Shown one piece after another: positions 10,979-22,880 of a stretch of DNA of 64,000 nucleotides. The position numbers were made by a program, and so were the translations under genes. The DNA lies in assembly GCA_025200525.1 (NCBI GenBank), contig CM045758.1:167736261-167800260 (forward strand). Reading direction: 5' to 3'. The notes beneath the pieces are model-generated. The model had not been told where the DNA came from, ran no database searches, and saw only the letters and a program-made list of their open reading frames with translations. Source of the stretch: Camellia lanceoleosa. Its lineage: Eukaryota > Streptophyta > Magnoliopsida > Ericales > Theaceae. Numbering within the stretch: the first letter of the stretch is position 1; each line of letters starts with the position of its first letter.

Positions 10979-11176
10979 CTATTTGTCATGGGGAAGCTGT
11001 CTGTGAGAGTCACACGGTGGTTTGGGGGCTGTTTTGAATTTTTACTCCCGAAATGTCCTTTTTCGACTAAGTTTAGGGCATATTCAGCTTTAACTCCCTA
11101 CCTACGGATCCGAATTATATTCTGTCAGTTCTCACAAGTCCTTTTTGTCATGGGGAAACTATCCGTGAGAGCCACA
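10979..11176. repeat. 162-bp tandem array, continuation
   Basis: Markers ctatttgtca at 10979 and ctttttgtca at 11141 are again exactly 162 bp apart, so the array continued here before the SIRE insertion. The last unit breaks off at gccacaac. Confidence 0.88.
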
Positions 11177-11275
11177 ACACATGAAACTAAGAGAATCTAA
11201 AGATACCTAATAGTCTGCATGTTCCAACACATGAAACTAAGAGAATCTAAAGATACCTAATAGTCTGCATGTTCC
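11175..11275. repeat. 50-bp tandem duplication
   Basis: Two identical 50-bp units (starting caacacatgaaactaagag) lie at 11175 and 11225. A diverged partial third copy occurs near 11391-11430. Confidence 0.9.
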
Positions 11276-12535
11276 AATATCCTAAAGTAACCATTATGTT
11301 AAGAAAAATGGGAGGAAGAAGTGGCTCTTTTTTTGATATTTAAGCTCTAGAGTTTCCAATACATACCACCTCCAAATGCCAGTGCCACAACACATGAAAC
11401 TGAGAGAATCTAAAGATACTTAGCGACCATACAACATGAAAGAGAAAGCTTTACCATCCAAGACCGTGAACTTGCAACCTCTTTGCCTTTTTTCACAACC
11501 TGAGTTGCACACACGCAAAAGATAAAAAGAGTCTAAAATAATAGTATATATAAAAAAAAACTTCCCACATGATATCTAAAATAATTTGCAGTTTTATCTT
11601 ATTTTCCATAATTTTCATATCTATCCCCAACATCACAAAATGGGCTTTCACTGAGGTCACCCAAAAACTTAACAACCACTTTGCAAAGGGTTTTCAGTAG
11701 GATCACCTACCAACCTTTTCCACAATTACTACTCTCTCAAATATAACAATAAACAAGGTTTTCTCAACTCACCTAAAACTGACAACCACTAAACACATCC
11801 TAAACACTTCAACAGGGATGCTCATCTAGAGCTCCTATGGTGTCTCTTTGTGTGACTAGAGTATAAGTGTGTGATAGAATGAGAAATTATACCTTCCACT
11901 AGACAAGAACTCAAAGATTAGGTCAAACCAAGTGTTGAAGGTCACACAACAAAACACACACACACAAAAGGTAGGAAACCTCTCTACGATGTGATCTAGA
12001 GTGTATAGAGATGGCAGAACACTCAACAATCATTGTAATAGTGCTAATTTTATTTATTATGCAATTGTGGACCCCCTTCTCCCTAAAGTCTTTTTGGTGT
12101 TTTGAACTATTAATAAAAACATTATTTGAAATGCATTTAGTTGATTTTTAAATAGATATAATTAGTTTTGCACATGATTAATGCATAAAAAATCACTTGA
12201 TAAATGTCTCTACTTATATACGTATATTGATGCTTTTATGGGACTCTTGCTCTCAAGATATTTTTACAAATTATTAACTTTCATAAAACTGAAAATAGAT
12301 ATGAGAAACCAATACAACTATCGAGATGATTCAATAATAAACTTAATCATGAGAACTTGCTATTTATACATGCAGCAGCATCATCAATGTTCTGAACACC
12401 AACAAGGTCTATTTATAATTTGCAATTTAATCGACAAGTACACCATAAAACAACACAAGTACACCACAAAACATCAAAGTAACCATAATTTACAGGAACT
12501 TCTATACAGTAGACCCGAGATCCCTTATTTCACCA
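11276..12535. other. Non-coding AT-rich DNA, nothing recognised
   Basis: Apart from the diverged 50-bp repeat copy near 11391 and a short CA run near 11950, I see no gene, terminal motif or family similarity. Confidence 0.4.
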
Positions 12536-12560
12536 AATAAATAAATAAATAAATAAATAA
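12536..12560. repeat. (AAAT)n microsatellite
   Basis: About six tandem AAAT units lie directly upstream of the TATA-like tract of the following ORF. Confidence 0.9.
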
Positions 12561-12561
12561 C

Positions 12562-12572
12562 CCATATATACA
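12562..12572 (+). promoter_or_regulatory. TATA-like box upstream of the 149-aa ORF
   Basis: catatatatac stands about 80 bp before the ATG at 12648, a plausible plant core promoter position. No other promoter motif was identified. Confidence 0.4.
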
Positions 12573-12647
12573 CGGTTGTTTCAATTGTTTTGTGACATAT
12601 CATAAATTATTAGAAATACTTTGTAACTTGTAAGCTAAGAAGTTTCC

Positions 12648-13097
12648 ATGACAAAGAAGGCCAACAACCACAAGAACAAATCTCTTTGTGAGAAATCCAT
12701 GCAAATTTTGGTGAATTTCATCAAACTCACTTCTATTTATCTTGCAAGTTTAAGTTTAGGAACAACTACTGTGGGACATACCTTACCTAACCAAAACCGT
12801 CCAGGCGGAAAAGACGTAGTCCCTCCCAAGAATGTCTTGAAGGTTTCTCAAATTCAAGGGAGTCAGACTCAGAAGTCACAAGAGCCAGGGAGTGATTCCA
12901 TGTCATACTCTTACTTGATAGATCCAGGTGAGAATAAGGGCTCTTCTTACATGGTCTCAGAAGTTAATGATTATACTGATAATAGATTTTCAAATTATAT
13001 TCAGAGGTTTCATGACAAGAACCGAAGAGATTCGATTATTGCATCCAAAGGTTTGCCATACATATTGCCTCCTCCTCCACCTCGTCGAGCCAATTAG
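12648..13097 (+). CDS. Small uncharacterised plant-type protein, 149 aa
   Basis: This is an uninterrupted ORF with coding-like composition. A basic N-terminus is followed by a moderately hydrophobic stretch at residues about 18-42 (QILVNFIKLTSIYLASLSLG). A Ser/Gln/Pro-rich middle includes VVPPKNVLKVSQ. The C-terminal part (VNDYTDNRFSNYIQRFHDKN, residues about 103-122) and a proline tail (LPPPPPRRAN) look like a conserved small-protein module. The pattern of DRFSNYI plus RFH-KNR resembles short single-exon proteins of unknown function seen in many eudicots, a recollection I cannot confirm here. A TATA-like catatatata lies about 85 bp upstream of the ATG, and I chose the first ATG after it. Its place between the two CACTA ends suggests it travelled with the element, so it may be a captured copy. 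Confidence 0.6.
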   Translation: MTKKANNHKNKSLCEKSMQILVNFIKLTSIYLASLSLGTTTVGHTLPNQNRPGGKDVVPPKNVLKVSQIQGSQTQKSQEPGSDSMSYSYLIDPGENKGSSYMVSEVNDYTDNRFSNYIQRFHDKNRRDSIIASKGLPYILPPPPPRRAN

Positions 13098-14859
13098 TTG
13101 TCATGTTTGAGTGTAATTTCTTTTTTGTGATTCATTCTATAATAATTTCTCCAAGAATGTGATAGTGAAAGGGACTTCAAACTCGCAAAGTATTTGTTAT
13201 ATCACAAGAATTCTTAGATGCTTTGAAATTGTATCAGGTCTGAGAATTAATTATCACAAGAGTCATTATGTGGGTGGGGGGTAGGTATGAGGGGTGTGTG
13301 ATGCGAGTTTGCTTCTTCCTTAATTTGTGCCCATCATAATTGCCCTCTAAAATACTTGGGGCTTCCTGGGGCAAAAAACAGAGGAGGGAGTACTGGAACC
13401 CGTTTTCTCGAAAAAGAAATTGTCCATGGAAGAGGGAAGAGGAAGTTTTTTTTATCTTTAACTAACTTAATTTAACTCTTATTAAATGTCTAATCCTATT
13501 ATCTCTCTCTCTCACTGAATCCAATCTGGAGTATCGCAAAGGAAATTGAGAGAAGAGAATGAGATTTCTTTTTTGGGTGGGGATTCTTAGAAGGAGATAA
13601 ATAATGGTGAGGGAGGTGGTGGAAAAAAAAAAATAAATTAGAAGAGGGTTAGGGTTGGGAGGATTATAGTTTTTCAATCAATGTCTTGGTATCAATGGTG
13701 GTGGTGGATGGATGTGTAGATAAATCCCTAAGGAAGGAAGTGTGATTTGCTCCAAATGCGTGCCATTGGATATGGATGATGGATACCATATAATGAATCC
13801 AAGATCCAAGATACGGCCTGATATTATTCAGATTTCTGTATCCAACGTTTCACCATTTCTATATCTCTAATTCTTTTATGTCTATACGAGGATGGAGAGA
13901 ATTGTATTTTGGATGAGGGACAAGTAATTGTGTAATGTATGAGGAATTGGAGGGATTTTCCTTTTTTTTTGAGAAAATAAAAATAAAAAATGGTAAGGGT
14001 GAAAAAAAAAAAATGATGAGAAAGTGAGGGAACATGGATTTGGATTTCACTGGAGTTGGTATGGATGGAGAAGAGGAGAACTTTTTGAATCATTTGTTGA
14101 ATTCCTAATTGTCTTTTCATACCATATGAGCAAGCCGATCCGATGGAATCAAATCCTGGACTAATCTTTTTTCGATTTTTCATTTCTCATATCCTTATAG
14201 GTGAATCACATCTCGCCCTATACTACCAAAGGGTCCGGGCAATTTGAATAATTTCGCTTTAAAAAATCAATGTTTTTTGGATGTTTGGGGTGGGGTGTAA
14301 ACTTAAAAATCTCAATCCTCCATAGAATTGGAATAATAAAAGAATTCTAATTGTAATGTTAATTTGAATTTCGAGATGTCACAATGAGATTGAAAATGCG
14401 GAACTATTTTTTTTGTTTTGTTTTTTTGTGGTTGCTTTGGTCCAACATTGTGGGGTGGTGGTGGAAGTTTGATGCCCAATGTTCAAAATTGGTGGATTTG
14501 GGTTTGGTGGAATAGAAGTAAAAAAGCGAAAAAGCAAAGAAGGTTCTCTTCTCCCTATCTCTCCTCTCATGGAAGCATCGTAATGATTGCATCTTTAATT
14601 AATGGTTCTCAACCTAACTTAAGACCAGGTGAAATAGAAAAGTCTTGTGTAGCTATAGTTTAAAGCATCATCACCAACTCAGGGAGTTTTTTTTCTATGA
14701 CCTGGGTTTTACCTAACCTACCACAGAAATTCAGGATAATTAATGGCTTTTTGAATTGAGTAGATTTTGTTTTGGTTGTTTGGTTTGTTGGTATTGATGT
14801 TCATGGTAATTCATGGTAATTCAGTCTCATATCTTATTCTGCTGATATGTGAGTTGGTG
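13098..14859. other. Non-coding DNA, nothing recognised
   Basis: It starts with the probable 3' UTR of the preceding ORF. It then holds G-rich and AT-rich single-copy-looking DNA with only short chance ORFs (such as 13824-14183 minus and 14418-14663 plus) that overlap on both strands and resemble no protein I know. Confidence 0.4.
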
Positions 14860-15930
14860 TTTTGTGGTTCCTGCTGTTGTTGTGCATACATCGTTGTCTG
14901 TTTTAGCTGCTGTTTGTAGCTGCTGTAATAGCTGTGGAAGCAGTGTCCTAGAGTTTTAGTATTGCAGAGATGTGCTTAATACTGAAGTGTTCAAGTATCT
15001 GCCTTGGATTGCTGGATGGATGGCTGTGTGCCTGTCAACTGCTGGTGTGATGTGCCTGTGTGTCTCTGTTACAGCCTTGGTGCCTCTGTTAGATGCTTGC
15101 TTAGAGTGTTCTTTGATGCTGCTGCTTGCAGCACTAATTTTGTGGTGGTGTTGCAGTTGTGGTTGATGTTTCTGCTGCTGGGCTGAAGCAAGAATGTGGC
15201 TTGCTGATGGAAGAAAGATGTTTGCTGGGCTGTTGTTTGAGTTTGCTGGGCTTTTGCTGGTTTTTGCTAGCTCTCTGTCTGCTTTGTTTGTTTTCTTTCT
15301 TATGTTTGAGAGAGTTGTTGCTTAAGACTTGTGTTTTGGCGAATCTGTGATTGAAGACTTTTTTTTGAGAATTTGGGGGGGAAAACAGCAGCAAGAAGAG
15401 GTTGCCAAAAAGTGTTGTTTGGGTTTGTTGTTTAACTTGTTTGGGCAAAGTGATAAATGGCTTTAGTTCAATTTCATTTCAATTTCCAGGTGCTGAACTG
15501 AGAATAGACATTGAAAGCATTGGAAAGTAGAATCTTGGAAGTGGTTTTGAACAACTTTGGAACATTGTTTCATGGAGCAATGATTGCAGCTGATGATGCC
15601 TGCTTATGGCTGCTGCAGCTTTTTTGAAGTGCTGTTATGTGCTCATATTACTTATATATTAAGCTGCTTATGCTTAGGTGCTACTTACTACTTAGGTCTT
15701 TTGTTGGTTGTTTGGCTTTTTTTTTTTTTTTTGGTTTCCAACTTTCTTTTTTTTTTATGATAGGGTGAATTTTGATGATGATAGGTAGTTGCTGCATTTA
15801 GCTAGCTTGGGATCATTTAATTTATTCAGTTTCTTAGACCATTTTTTTTTGATATAATTTTTCTTGTTTTTCCTTTGTTTTTTTTATCAATAAAGTTTCT
15901 TTCAAAGATTTATCAAAAGAAAAAAGTTTT
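14860..15930 (+). repeat. Copy of a dispersed non-coding repeat with a retroposon-like 3' end
   Basis: It is related to 53080-53849. Shared landmarks are tattgcag followed by tgaagt-ttcaag-atctgcctt, then much further on ttgggatcattta, a T-rich run, and atcaataaa-tttctttt next to an A-rich tail. The polyadenylation-like signal and tail suggest the 3' end of a non-LTR retroposon or a retroposed UTR. It is rich in tgctg and has no open reading frame of note. Confidence 0.5.
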
Positions 15931-17530
15931 TCAAAAAAAAAAGTATTTGTTATATGTTATGTTGTTCATGTAAGCCTTTGGCTATCTCAATCCTTACATA
16001 GATTTACAATTATTCATTAGAACCAAACAAACATGAAATAAAATGAAAGAAGTTTAAAATAAATACATTATATCTCAATCTCCTTTACATATTACACAAT
16101 TTATTCATTAGAACCAAACATGAAAATACTAAAAAAAAAAAGTTCAATAAAATACATCGATTACATATGTAACTTGATTGTTTATTAATAAGATTCGACA
16201 GATAAAGCCAAACAAGTATAGATTAAGTCTTTGCTCCCTTTTACCTCCTAACTCTTAAGAGAAGAGATTGAAATATAATAATTCAATTATATACCAAGAA
16301 CTCCTTCTCTTGTTAGAAGAAAGAGAGATCCACAGAGAATTAATAATTTAAGAAGAAAAATAAGGTGTTATTATATGTCCATCTGTGTTTGTTGATGATA
16401 GATTTATGTAAAAAGGCATAAATTATTACATGGGTTTAGAATATTCATGGGTTTAGAATATTGACTATGTGTTCAACTAATGATATTTCATAATTTGTTC
16501 ATAATATCTTTTGCTTCTGTTTTTTTTTTTTTTTTTTTTGTCGGCCGTAGTAAGTATATAGTCTTATTATTGGACGTGTGCATAACTAGCATAGTATTTA
16601 GAAAAGACAGAATAATTACTTATAAAAATGAAAATTTTAGAACACGAGACTCTTGTTGCTATAGAATTTAAAAGGATTAGATGTATATAGTCCTAATCCA
16701 GTATGCAAAAAAAAACTCAACTATTTTTTTGTAATTATTAAAATATTTGTTAACAAAAAGGAAAAACAACGAAGATCCATTAGAATTTCTGAGCATAAGT
16801 TAACATGAATGTATGGTTTCCCTTTTGAAATGATTAAGTTAACAATGATTAACCACTTCATATATTTATGATGTTTGTTAGCTGATGACACAAGATGTGT
16901 TATCCTTATATTCATATTTGGGAACTCTAACATTTTCCGTCATATATTGTACTAACCCATTTTTAGCAAGTCCTTAATCTGGTAACCCAAATCCCATCAT
17001 TTATTACCCTGTTTAGTAGAACTTTTTTTTTTTAACCTAAAACTTGATAATTAGAAATAGAAAATAAAAATACACCTCTTCAGTTTTTAAATACATATAT
17101 CTATATGTGTGTGTGTGATTGTGTGAGGGGTTACTAATGAATTCAAATGAGGCTTTATTAACTCATCAAACATACTCTTGTTTATGGTCTTAATTTCCAA
17201 GTCAACTAGTGGGTCAGCCCAGAAGAATGCAAGGAAGGTTCAATGACTTTGAAATTTCACTTTCCATAACATTCAATTTCAATTATAAAAAGGCAAACAA
17301 ATTGTCAATTCAACTTCACCAATTTCGCTTCAACATTTTGTCAAACACATGGTGAGCAAGAGGGTGGAAAATAACAACAATAAAAAGCATAGCCCAAACA
17401 ACAACAACAAATAAACTACCAACAACAACAATAGTAACATCATCACACACAAACTAATTGATTAAAAGAAAATTAAAAATGAATGAAAGTACGATTAAGA
17501 ATCATTATGTTGGACAATAAAAGAATCAAT
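15931..17530. other. AT-rich DNA, nothing recognised
   Basis: It contains homopolymer runs (for example T at about 16520-16540) and CAA-rich sequence near 17370-17450. No gene or element ends were found. Confidence 0.4.
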
Positions 17531-17563
17531 TGGATTTAACAGGGTGTGCTCCAATGGTTGAGA

Positions 17564-17599
<36 letters not shown>

Positions 17600-18093
17600 G
17601 GAAGGGGAAGAAAAAGGAAAAATACCAAGGCGTGCTCCAATGGTTGTTGCGAGCGAGAAATAGAGAGAAAAAAACACTACTCTTGCGAGAAATAGATAGA
17701 AGAGAAGCTTCAACCCTCTGATTTATAACCCAAAAAAAAAAAAAATCTTTATTATAAAACCCTAGAAATTGGGTGAAGATATATATATATATACATAGAG
17801 AGAGAGAGAGAGAGAGAAGAAGAGGCCGGAAATACTCGGTGTGCGTTGGAAGAGACACAAATCAAAGTAGCTACTGTTGTTCGTCACTGGTGGGGAGATG
17901 GGTGGTACCGTCGCTGGTGGGGAGGTGGGTCGTATCGTCGTACCGTCGCTAGTGAGGAGGTGGGTGCTCTTGTGCGACAGTGGCGGACGGTGGCGGGTAG
18001 AAAGGTCGCCTGCGATGGAGTGAGAGAGAGAGAGAGAGGAATGCTGAGAGAGTGAAATGGAAGAAGACTGATAGAGTAGTCTTAAACAAAATT
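17531..18093. repeat. GA microsatellites and a short GC-rich minisatellite
   Basis: GA runs lie at about 17567-17594, 17797-17816 and 18020-18036. A degenerate duplication (ccgtcgctggtggggaggtg) lies at about 17885-17960, and gtgctccaatggttg occurs at about 17545 and 17631. It lies just inside the CACTA subterminal repeats. The overlapping open frames on both strands come from the low-complexity sequence. Confidence 0.7.
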
Positions 18094-18611
18094 TGATCAA
18101 TGCCGACTAAAATTTTTTTAGTTGCCAAAACCTTAATTAACAGCGACTAAATATTATTTTAGTTGCTAAAAGTAGTAATTTGACGACTAAAAATTTTGGT
18201 CGTTAATTAATTTTATAAATCACTCCAATATTCGAAATTTTCCCTCCAAATATTTTAATTCTTTGGTGACTAAAATATTTTTTAGTCGGTAAAAATAAAT
18301 TTTTGGCGACCAAATTTTTGGTCGCCTTTGGTCACCAAAAGTCTGAAAGTAATTTTTTTTTTTTCATTCGCCGACTAAAAAATTTAGTAGCCAAAACCAT
18401 ATATACAGTGACAAACATTTTTTAGTCGCCAATTGTGCCATTTTTAGTGACTAATTTTTTTTTTAGTCGCCAATAATCAATATTTTCTAACTAAAAATAA
18501 TTAGTAGCTAAATGTTATATTTTTGCCAACTAAAAAAAAATTTAGTTGCCAATTCCACAAGTTTTGGCAACCAAAGTTTTTTTTAGTCACTAAATTTGCT
18601 CGCCAAAAGTG
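18094..18611. repeat. CACTA subterminal repeat array (right)
   Basis: Dense degenerate copies of gGCGACTAAA and TTTAGTCGCCaaa occur in alternating orientation, matching the array at 1-450 and leading directly to the terminal motif at 18612-18626. Confidence 0.85.
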
Positions 18612-18626
18612 CATTTTATTGTAGTG
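18612..18626 (-). repeat. CACTA terminal inverted repeat
   Basis: Read on the minus strand from 18626: CACTACAATAAAATG. The CACTA start adjacent to subterminal repeats marks the outer end of the element. Confidence 0.8.
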
Positions 18627-20219
18627 AAATAGTATTTAAATATAAGAAAAATCTCTAATAAAAATTTCGCTTAGTTGTTATTTCAGAATTGTCAATTGAT
18701 AATGATATGAGCATTGGTTTTCGACCCCCTTTTTTTAGCTAATAATAATTTGACAACACTATAAATAAGTTACTTATTAGTTATTGACTTATTTAAATCA
18801 CATCTATTTTTCTATACATCTTTTTATAATAAGCAAAAAAAAAAAAAAAAAAAAATTATAAGCCATATCTAAAATAATATGGCTAAGTTAACCTTAGGCC
18901 CGTTTGTTTTACAGAGATGAAAAGCCCAAGAAGCACAGAGAATCAGCCCAATTAAATATCAACTAAAAAGGAACAAAAATGATCCTTGGGCTCTTCAGCT
19001 CACTGTTCAGTAATTTTGGGCTTGGCCCAACCCGTCTTAGCACTTTCAATAATTTTTGGTGAATTTGATTTATTATAGCATTTTCATTTAAAGCTCTATA
19101 TGATTGATAAAATTAATATAAAAAATGCTTCAATTGAATTGCTTAAATCTGATGTGGAATTAGCATAAACTTCAGTTATGTTAATTTTGACATGGCTGAG
19201 AGATATTTTAATTTTGATTCTTTTCATAATTTTAATGGTCTATTTCAAGTTTTCATTACTTTTATCTTCTTTTTTTTATTATAGTAAATTAAAGTAAAAA
19301 ATAATAAAGTAATAAATTTAGCATATCTCATGCAGTGCTTTTTTCTACAAATATTAAATTTGCATATGACAATTTGTCATTTAAGATCATTTCCAATTGA
19401 ATTGTTAGGGTTGATTTATCTACTCTTATTTTTTGATCTAAATATCTCTTTCGTTCAAAAAAAAAAAAAAAAAATAGAAGAAAAAAAAAAATCATCTCCA
19501 CCTCAATTGTTAAATCTAATGTGACAATTGCATCATCTCAAATTGACATACGCAAAAAAAAAAAAAAAAAAAAACTCACCCGAATTTCTTGAAGAAAAAA
19601 AATGGCAAATTGACATGCCTCCGAGTATGCCAAATTTGACATATATTATTTTAATGATGTAGGCTGTGGCCCACCAATATAAATCCAGTTAATAGAAATA
19701 AATAATAAAATAATAAATTTGACATATTTTGTGAAATTTTTTATTATATTATTTTTTAGAAATGTCAAAATTTATATATACTAATTTGACATTTAAACTT
19801 TTAAAAAAATTTAGCACACCAATTTTTAAAGATTTGGGTGCAAATGAAAGCCTAAAAAATTTTAGTATAGAAATTTTTAAAAATTTAGATGGAGTTACTC
19901 TTAGGTTTGGGAAGTAGGAAAAAAATGAATTTATTGGCTTTCTTTTAAAAAAAACTTTTTATAAAAAAAATATATAAAAAAAGGAATTTTTATTGATAAG
20001 TCCAATTTAGAAGTGTTTTAATCTAAGAAGTCCATGAAAGAATTTTTTAACCCATTTAGTCCCATGTATGGTGTTTTATTATTTAAGTCCAAGTTCATTT
20101 TTTGATTTACACTATTGCCCTTATATTCAATTTATATATTTATTTTGATATCCTTATAAATATTTTTTTGGAAAACAAACAATTTAATGAAATTTAAATT
20201 TTATTTTAAAAATTCAATT
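18627..20219. other. AT-rich DNA outside the CACTA element
   Basis: It has long A runs (18837-18856, 19458-19475, 19555-19574) and a stretch near 19985-20110 resembling fragments of small DNA elements (aagtcc, ttagtccca motifs as in 2233-2593). No gene recognised. Confidence 0.4.
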
Positions 20220-22880
20220 TGGTAGAAATGTAGTGCGTGAGGCTGACTTAGACTGTAGGCGGACGAGCGGTGGTGCCGTATTGTTGATAACATTGTTTGG
20301 ATGACATTAACATTCACATTAATAGAGTGTAAAATTGGCGTCAGGTGGTGGTGCCCCGCGGTACGGCGAACTTGACCCATAGGTGCAGCGGGACCACAGT
20401 CGTGTGAATATTAATGTTGATATTACATAAATAAGTCGAGTATAATGACGCCATGACAAAAAGCCAAAGCAAACGCTGGCGGCTTTCTCGGGCAGCGGCG
20501 CACGATGAATATTCATATATTCACATTTATTATATAACATTGTTAGGAGTGTGTAAGTGGCCGACGCGTCTCGGGCTACACAAACACCCATTTACCTGGA
20601 TGCCCGGCGTGGATGTTATTAATATTTTGTGCGGCGTATTTATATTAATAAAATATAAAAAAGGCGGCTGACCCGGCGAATGGCCGGGCGAACCGGCCGG
20701 CGTGACGAAGGACACCGTCGGCGGCCCGTTGGCGTAATGTGGCTATAAATAGTGACATGTTAACATTCACGATTGGTGGCCGTCTTGCCCCCGAATGGCC
20801 GGCGCGCGGCGTTGCGGTTGATAAATGAATGACAATTCACGAATGCACACATTTACATTGATAAGAGTATAAAATTAGTAAGCGGACGCAACCATGGCCC
20901 AAAAATGGTAGTGAAGTAAGGCAGGCATGTTGATATTGAATATGGGTAATAGTAATATATTCATATTGACATGTTAACATTCACATTAGCGACTAGATAA
21001 CATTCGCATTGGCCATTAAACCCTGGTGCGGCGATTCGTGGACTGACGAAACCCGCCTGCACTTCGATGTAACGCATCAACATTCGACTTCAACCATTAA
21101 TGTTAAAATGTGCGTATTGACATTGTACGAATATTGATTGGCCCGAATCGTTGAATATGTATTTATTCACGTTGTGGTTACGTTTCCCATTGACATCTGA
21201 AAGATTACGCTATACCGAATGGTATTGTGACCGCCCCACACCGTGTTAGCCCGCCGGCGGCCCGTGGTAAACGACCAACTGCGTTCGAAACACCAGACGC
21301 ACATTGTTGCTATTATAATTGATGAATATATTCACATTGACGACCAAACGATACCAATGACGACCCGTGGCCTGCGTTCCGGAATATTAAAATTGACATG
21401 CCGCGACATTAGACGGCTGTAAACAGAATGAATCGCGGCCATGACCCATGCAGTGTAAACGGCGACCGCCTGATGGCTATTAGTGTTGGCGCATGGATAA
21501 AGTGCCACTTAGCGGCATTGCGGCGTACTTGGGCCTAATACGCCCCGAATGGGCGTATTAAAACGCGTTGATAAGACAGGTGAGTAGAGCCTGTGAAAGG
21601 TGCTGATTCTTCATTTTATCCGAAACCGTAACATTGCATTGAGGTTAAATGTGGACAATTCGGCGTGGTATTGGCGCCAAATTGACATGTCGTGTGGCAC
21701 TAAGAATGTAAAATTGGCTTCACGACGTGCCGGCGGGCCCGACGCATTATAAGGGTAAAAACTTGACATTGTCGATACATTGATAGAAAAAAGTTAACAC
21801 TCGGAACCGATGGGTGTCCATTGAAATTGGATATCTTATTTCCATTGTGCCACATGTGCATTTGAATCACCCGACGTTTGGCGGCAATCACAAATTCCAA
21901 CGGGTCGCCGAGCTCGGTTTAAACCACGATCACTGAGGTCAAAGCGATGATGATGGGGCCTCAAGTTCGCCTTAAGACGGTATGTCGGCACAGGGCGGGT
22001 CAATGTGTTCCCTTACAGTTTAATTTTGTACTAGTATCAACTTTATGTGAATATTGTCATTGTCCTTATTGTGGACAAGCGGGCGAGCCGCGTAATCGGC
22101 CAATGGGGCCGTCAATCGTAGCACGGGGCAAATTTATGTCAATAAGCCTAACTGAATTGCCCGCAGGCTTGTCAATATCAATTCTGTCAACGGTTTACCG
22201 AGGCCACGAACGAATCATACAGAATCAGGCGCCCATTTGAGTCCGAGCTCCAGACTAATTTATCAATGTACGGCGGCGATCAATTAACTGGTATGAATGT
22301 CACGCGGCCGAGAACCTGAACTCAAACGCAGGCGGGCTTTGGAATTGCATATGCAGAGCAAGATCACTATTAATGGCCAGGTGTCGATGAAATGGAGACG
22401 TGATTCCGGGATACCGGGGCGGCCGGTACGCCCGGCGAACGCGCAAGCGAATCTAAAAGGTAAAAATTACTCTGTCGATGTATTCACATTACAGGCGTAT
22501 TTTGATATTCCGGTATCGATAAATAACATAAATTTCCTTGATCGCATTTACAGACGAGCGGTGCGTGTGGCGTGCCCATTTAATGTTAATATTATATTGC
22601 TATTGTGAATATTACATTCAGAGTCAGGGTATTGTTATAAATTGTTGTGTCATTTCACTTATAAATAGAAAAAGTTTTTATTTCACAAACACGTAAAGTA
22701 GATGAAAATGGTTTAGGCACAATAGGGCAGCTGTATGGTTGATTCATAAATATAGAAATAGAATATATGTTGAATGAATATTCACTTATAAAAAGGCGGT
22801 TATTTTTGTGGCCGCCCTATCACCGTGGGGACTCTCGGGCCGTATGTGAATGAATTTTAACTGCTCCCACGGAATATTGT
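20220..22880. other. CpG-rich block of unknown nature
   Basis: The composition changes sharply. GC-rich clusters full of CpG (seven CpG in the last 40 bases of 20641-20700) alternate with AT-rich connectors that reuse a small vocabulary: ttaacattcacatt, gtaaaattggc, attgacatg, gaatattcac. The pairs around 20325-20375 and 21705-21745 (gtgtaaaattggcg and atgtaaaattggct followed by G/C-rich sequence) look like diverged copies of one unit. Open frames are short, on both strands, and resemble nothing known (for example 21947-22240, 22297-22608). It is not rRNA, tRNA or a recognisable organellar gene. It could be a decayed satellite or an unknown element. Confidence 0.5.

Larger units (their letters stand above)
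1..18626. mobile_element. Large CACTA (En/Spm-like) element, left end outside window
   Basis: The right end reads inward from 18626 as CACTACAATAAAATG, the start typical of CACTA elements. Inside it lies about 0.5 kb of short degenerate subterminal repeats built on GGCGACTAAA/TTTAGTCGCC. The same repeat family fills 1-450, and no CACTACAA terminus follows it on its right, so the first array looks like the opposite end of the same element with its terminus left of base 1. No transposase is visible; the interior holds a kinase fragment, a tandem array, a small ORF and a nested SIRE copia element. That fits a non-autonomous element that captured host DNA. The alternative is two separate CACTA elements, each showing one end. 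The 3-bp target duplication cannot be tested here. Confidence 0.55.

Noticed and set aside
13824..14592. Possible host gene on the minus strand (119- and 62-63-codon frames)
   Set aside because: The frames overlap in several registers, are rich in F/S/K from homopolymers and match nothing I know.
17530..18100. Overlapping open frames of 60-112 codons on both strands
   Set aside because: They are products of GA/CT microsatellites and a GC-rich minisatellite; the peptides are low complexity (RERERE, SLSLSL).
21947..22608. Open frames of 97 and 103 codons in the CpG-rich block
   Set aside because: Stop codons are sparse because of the GC content. There is no recognised motif and no coding-like pattern or consistent neighbour.
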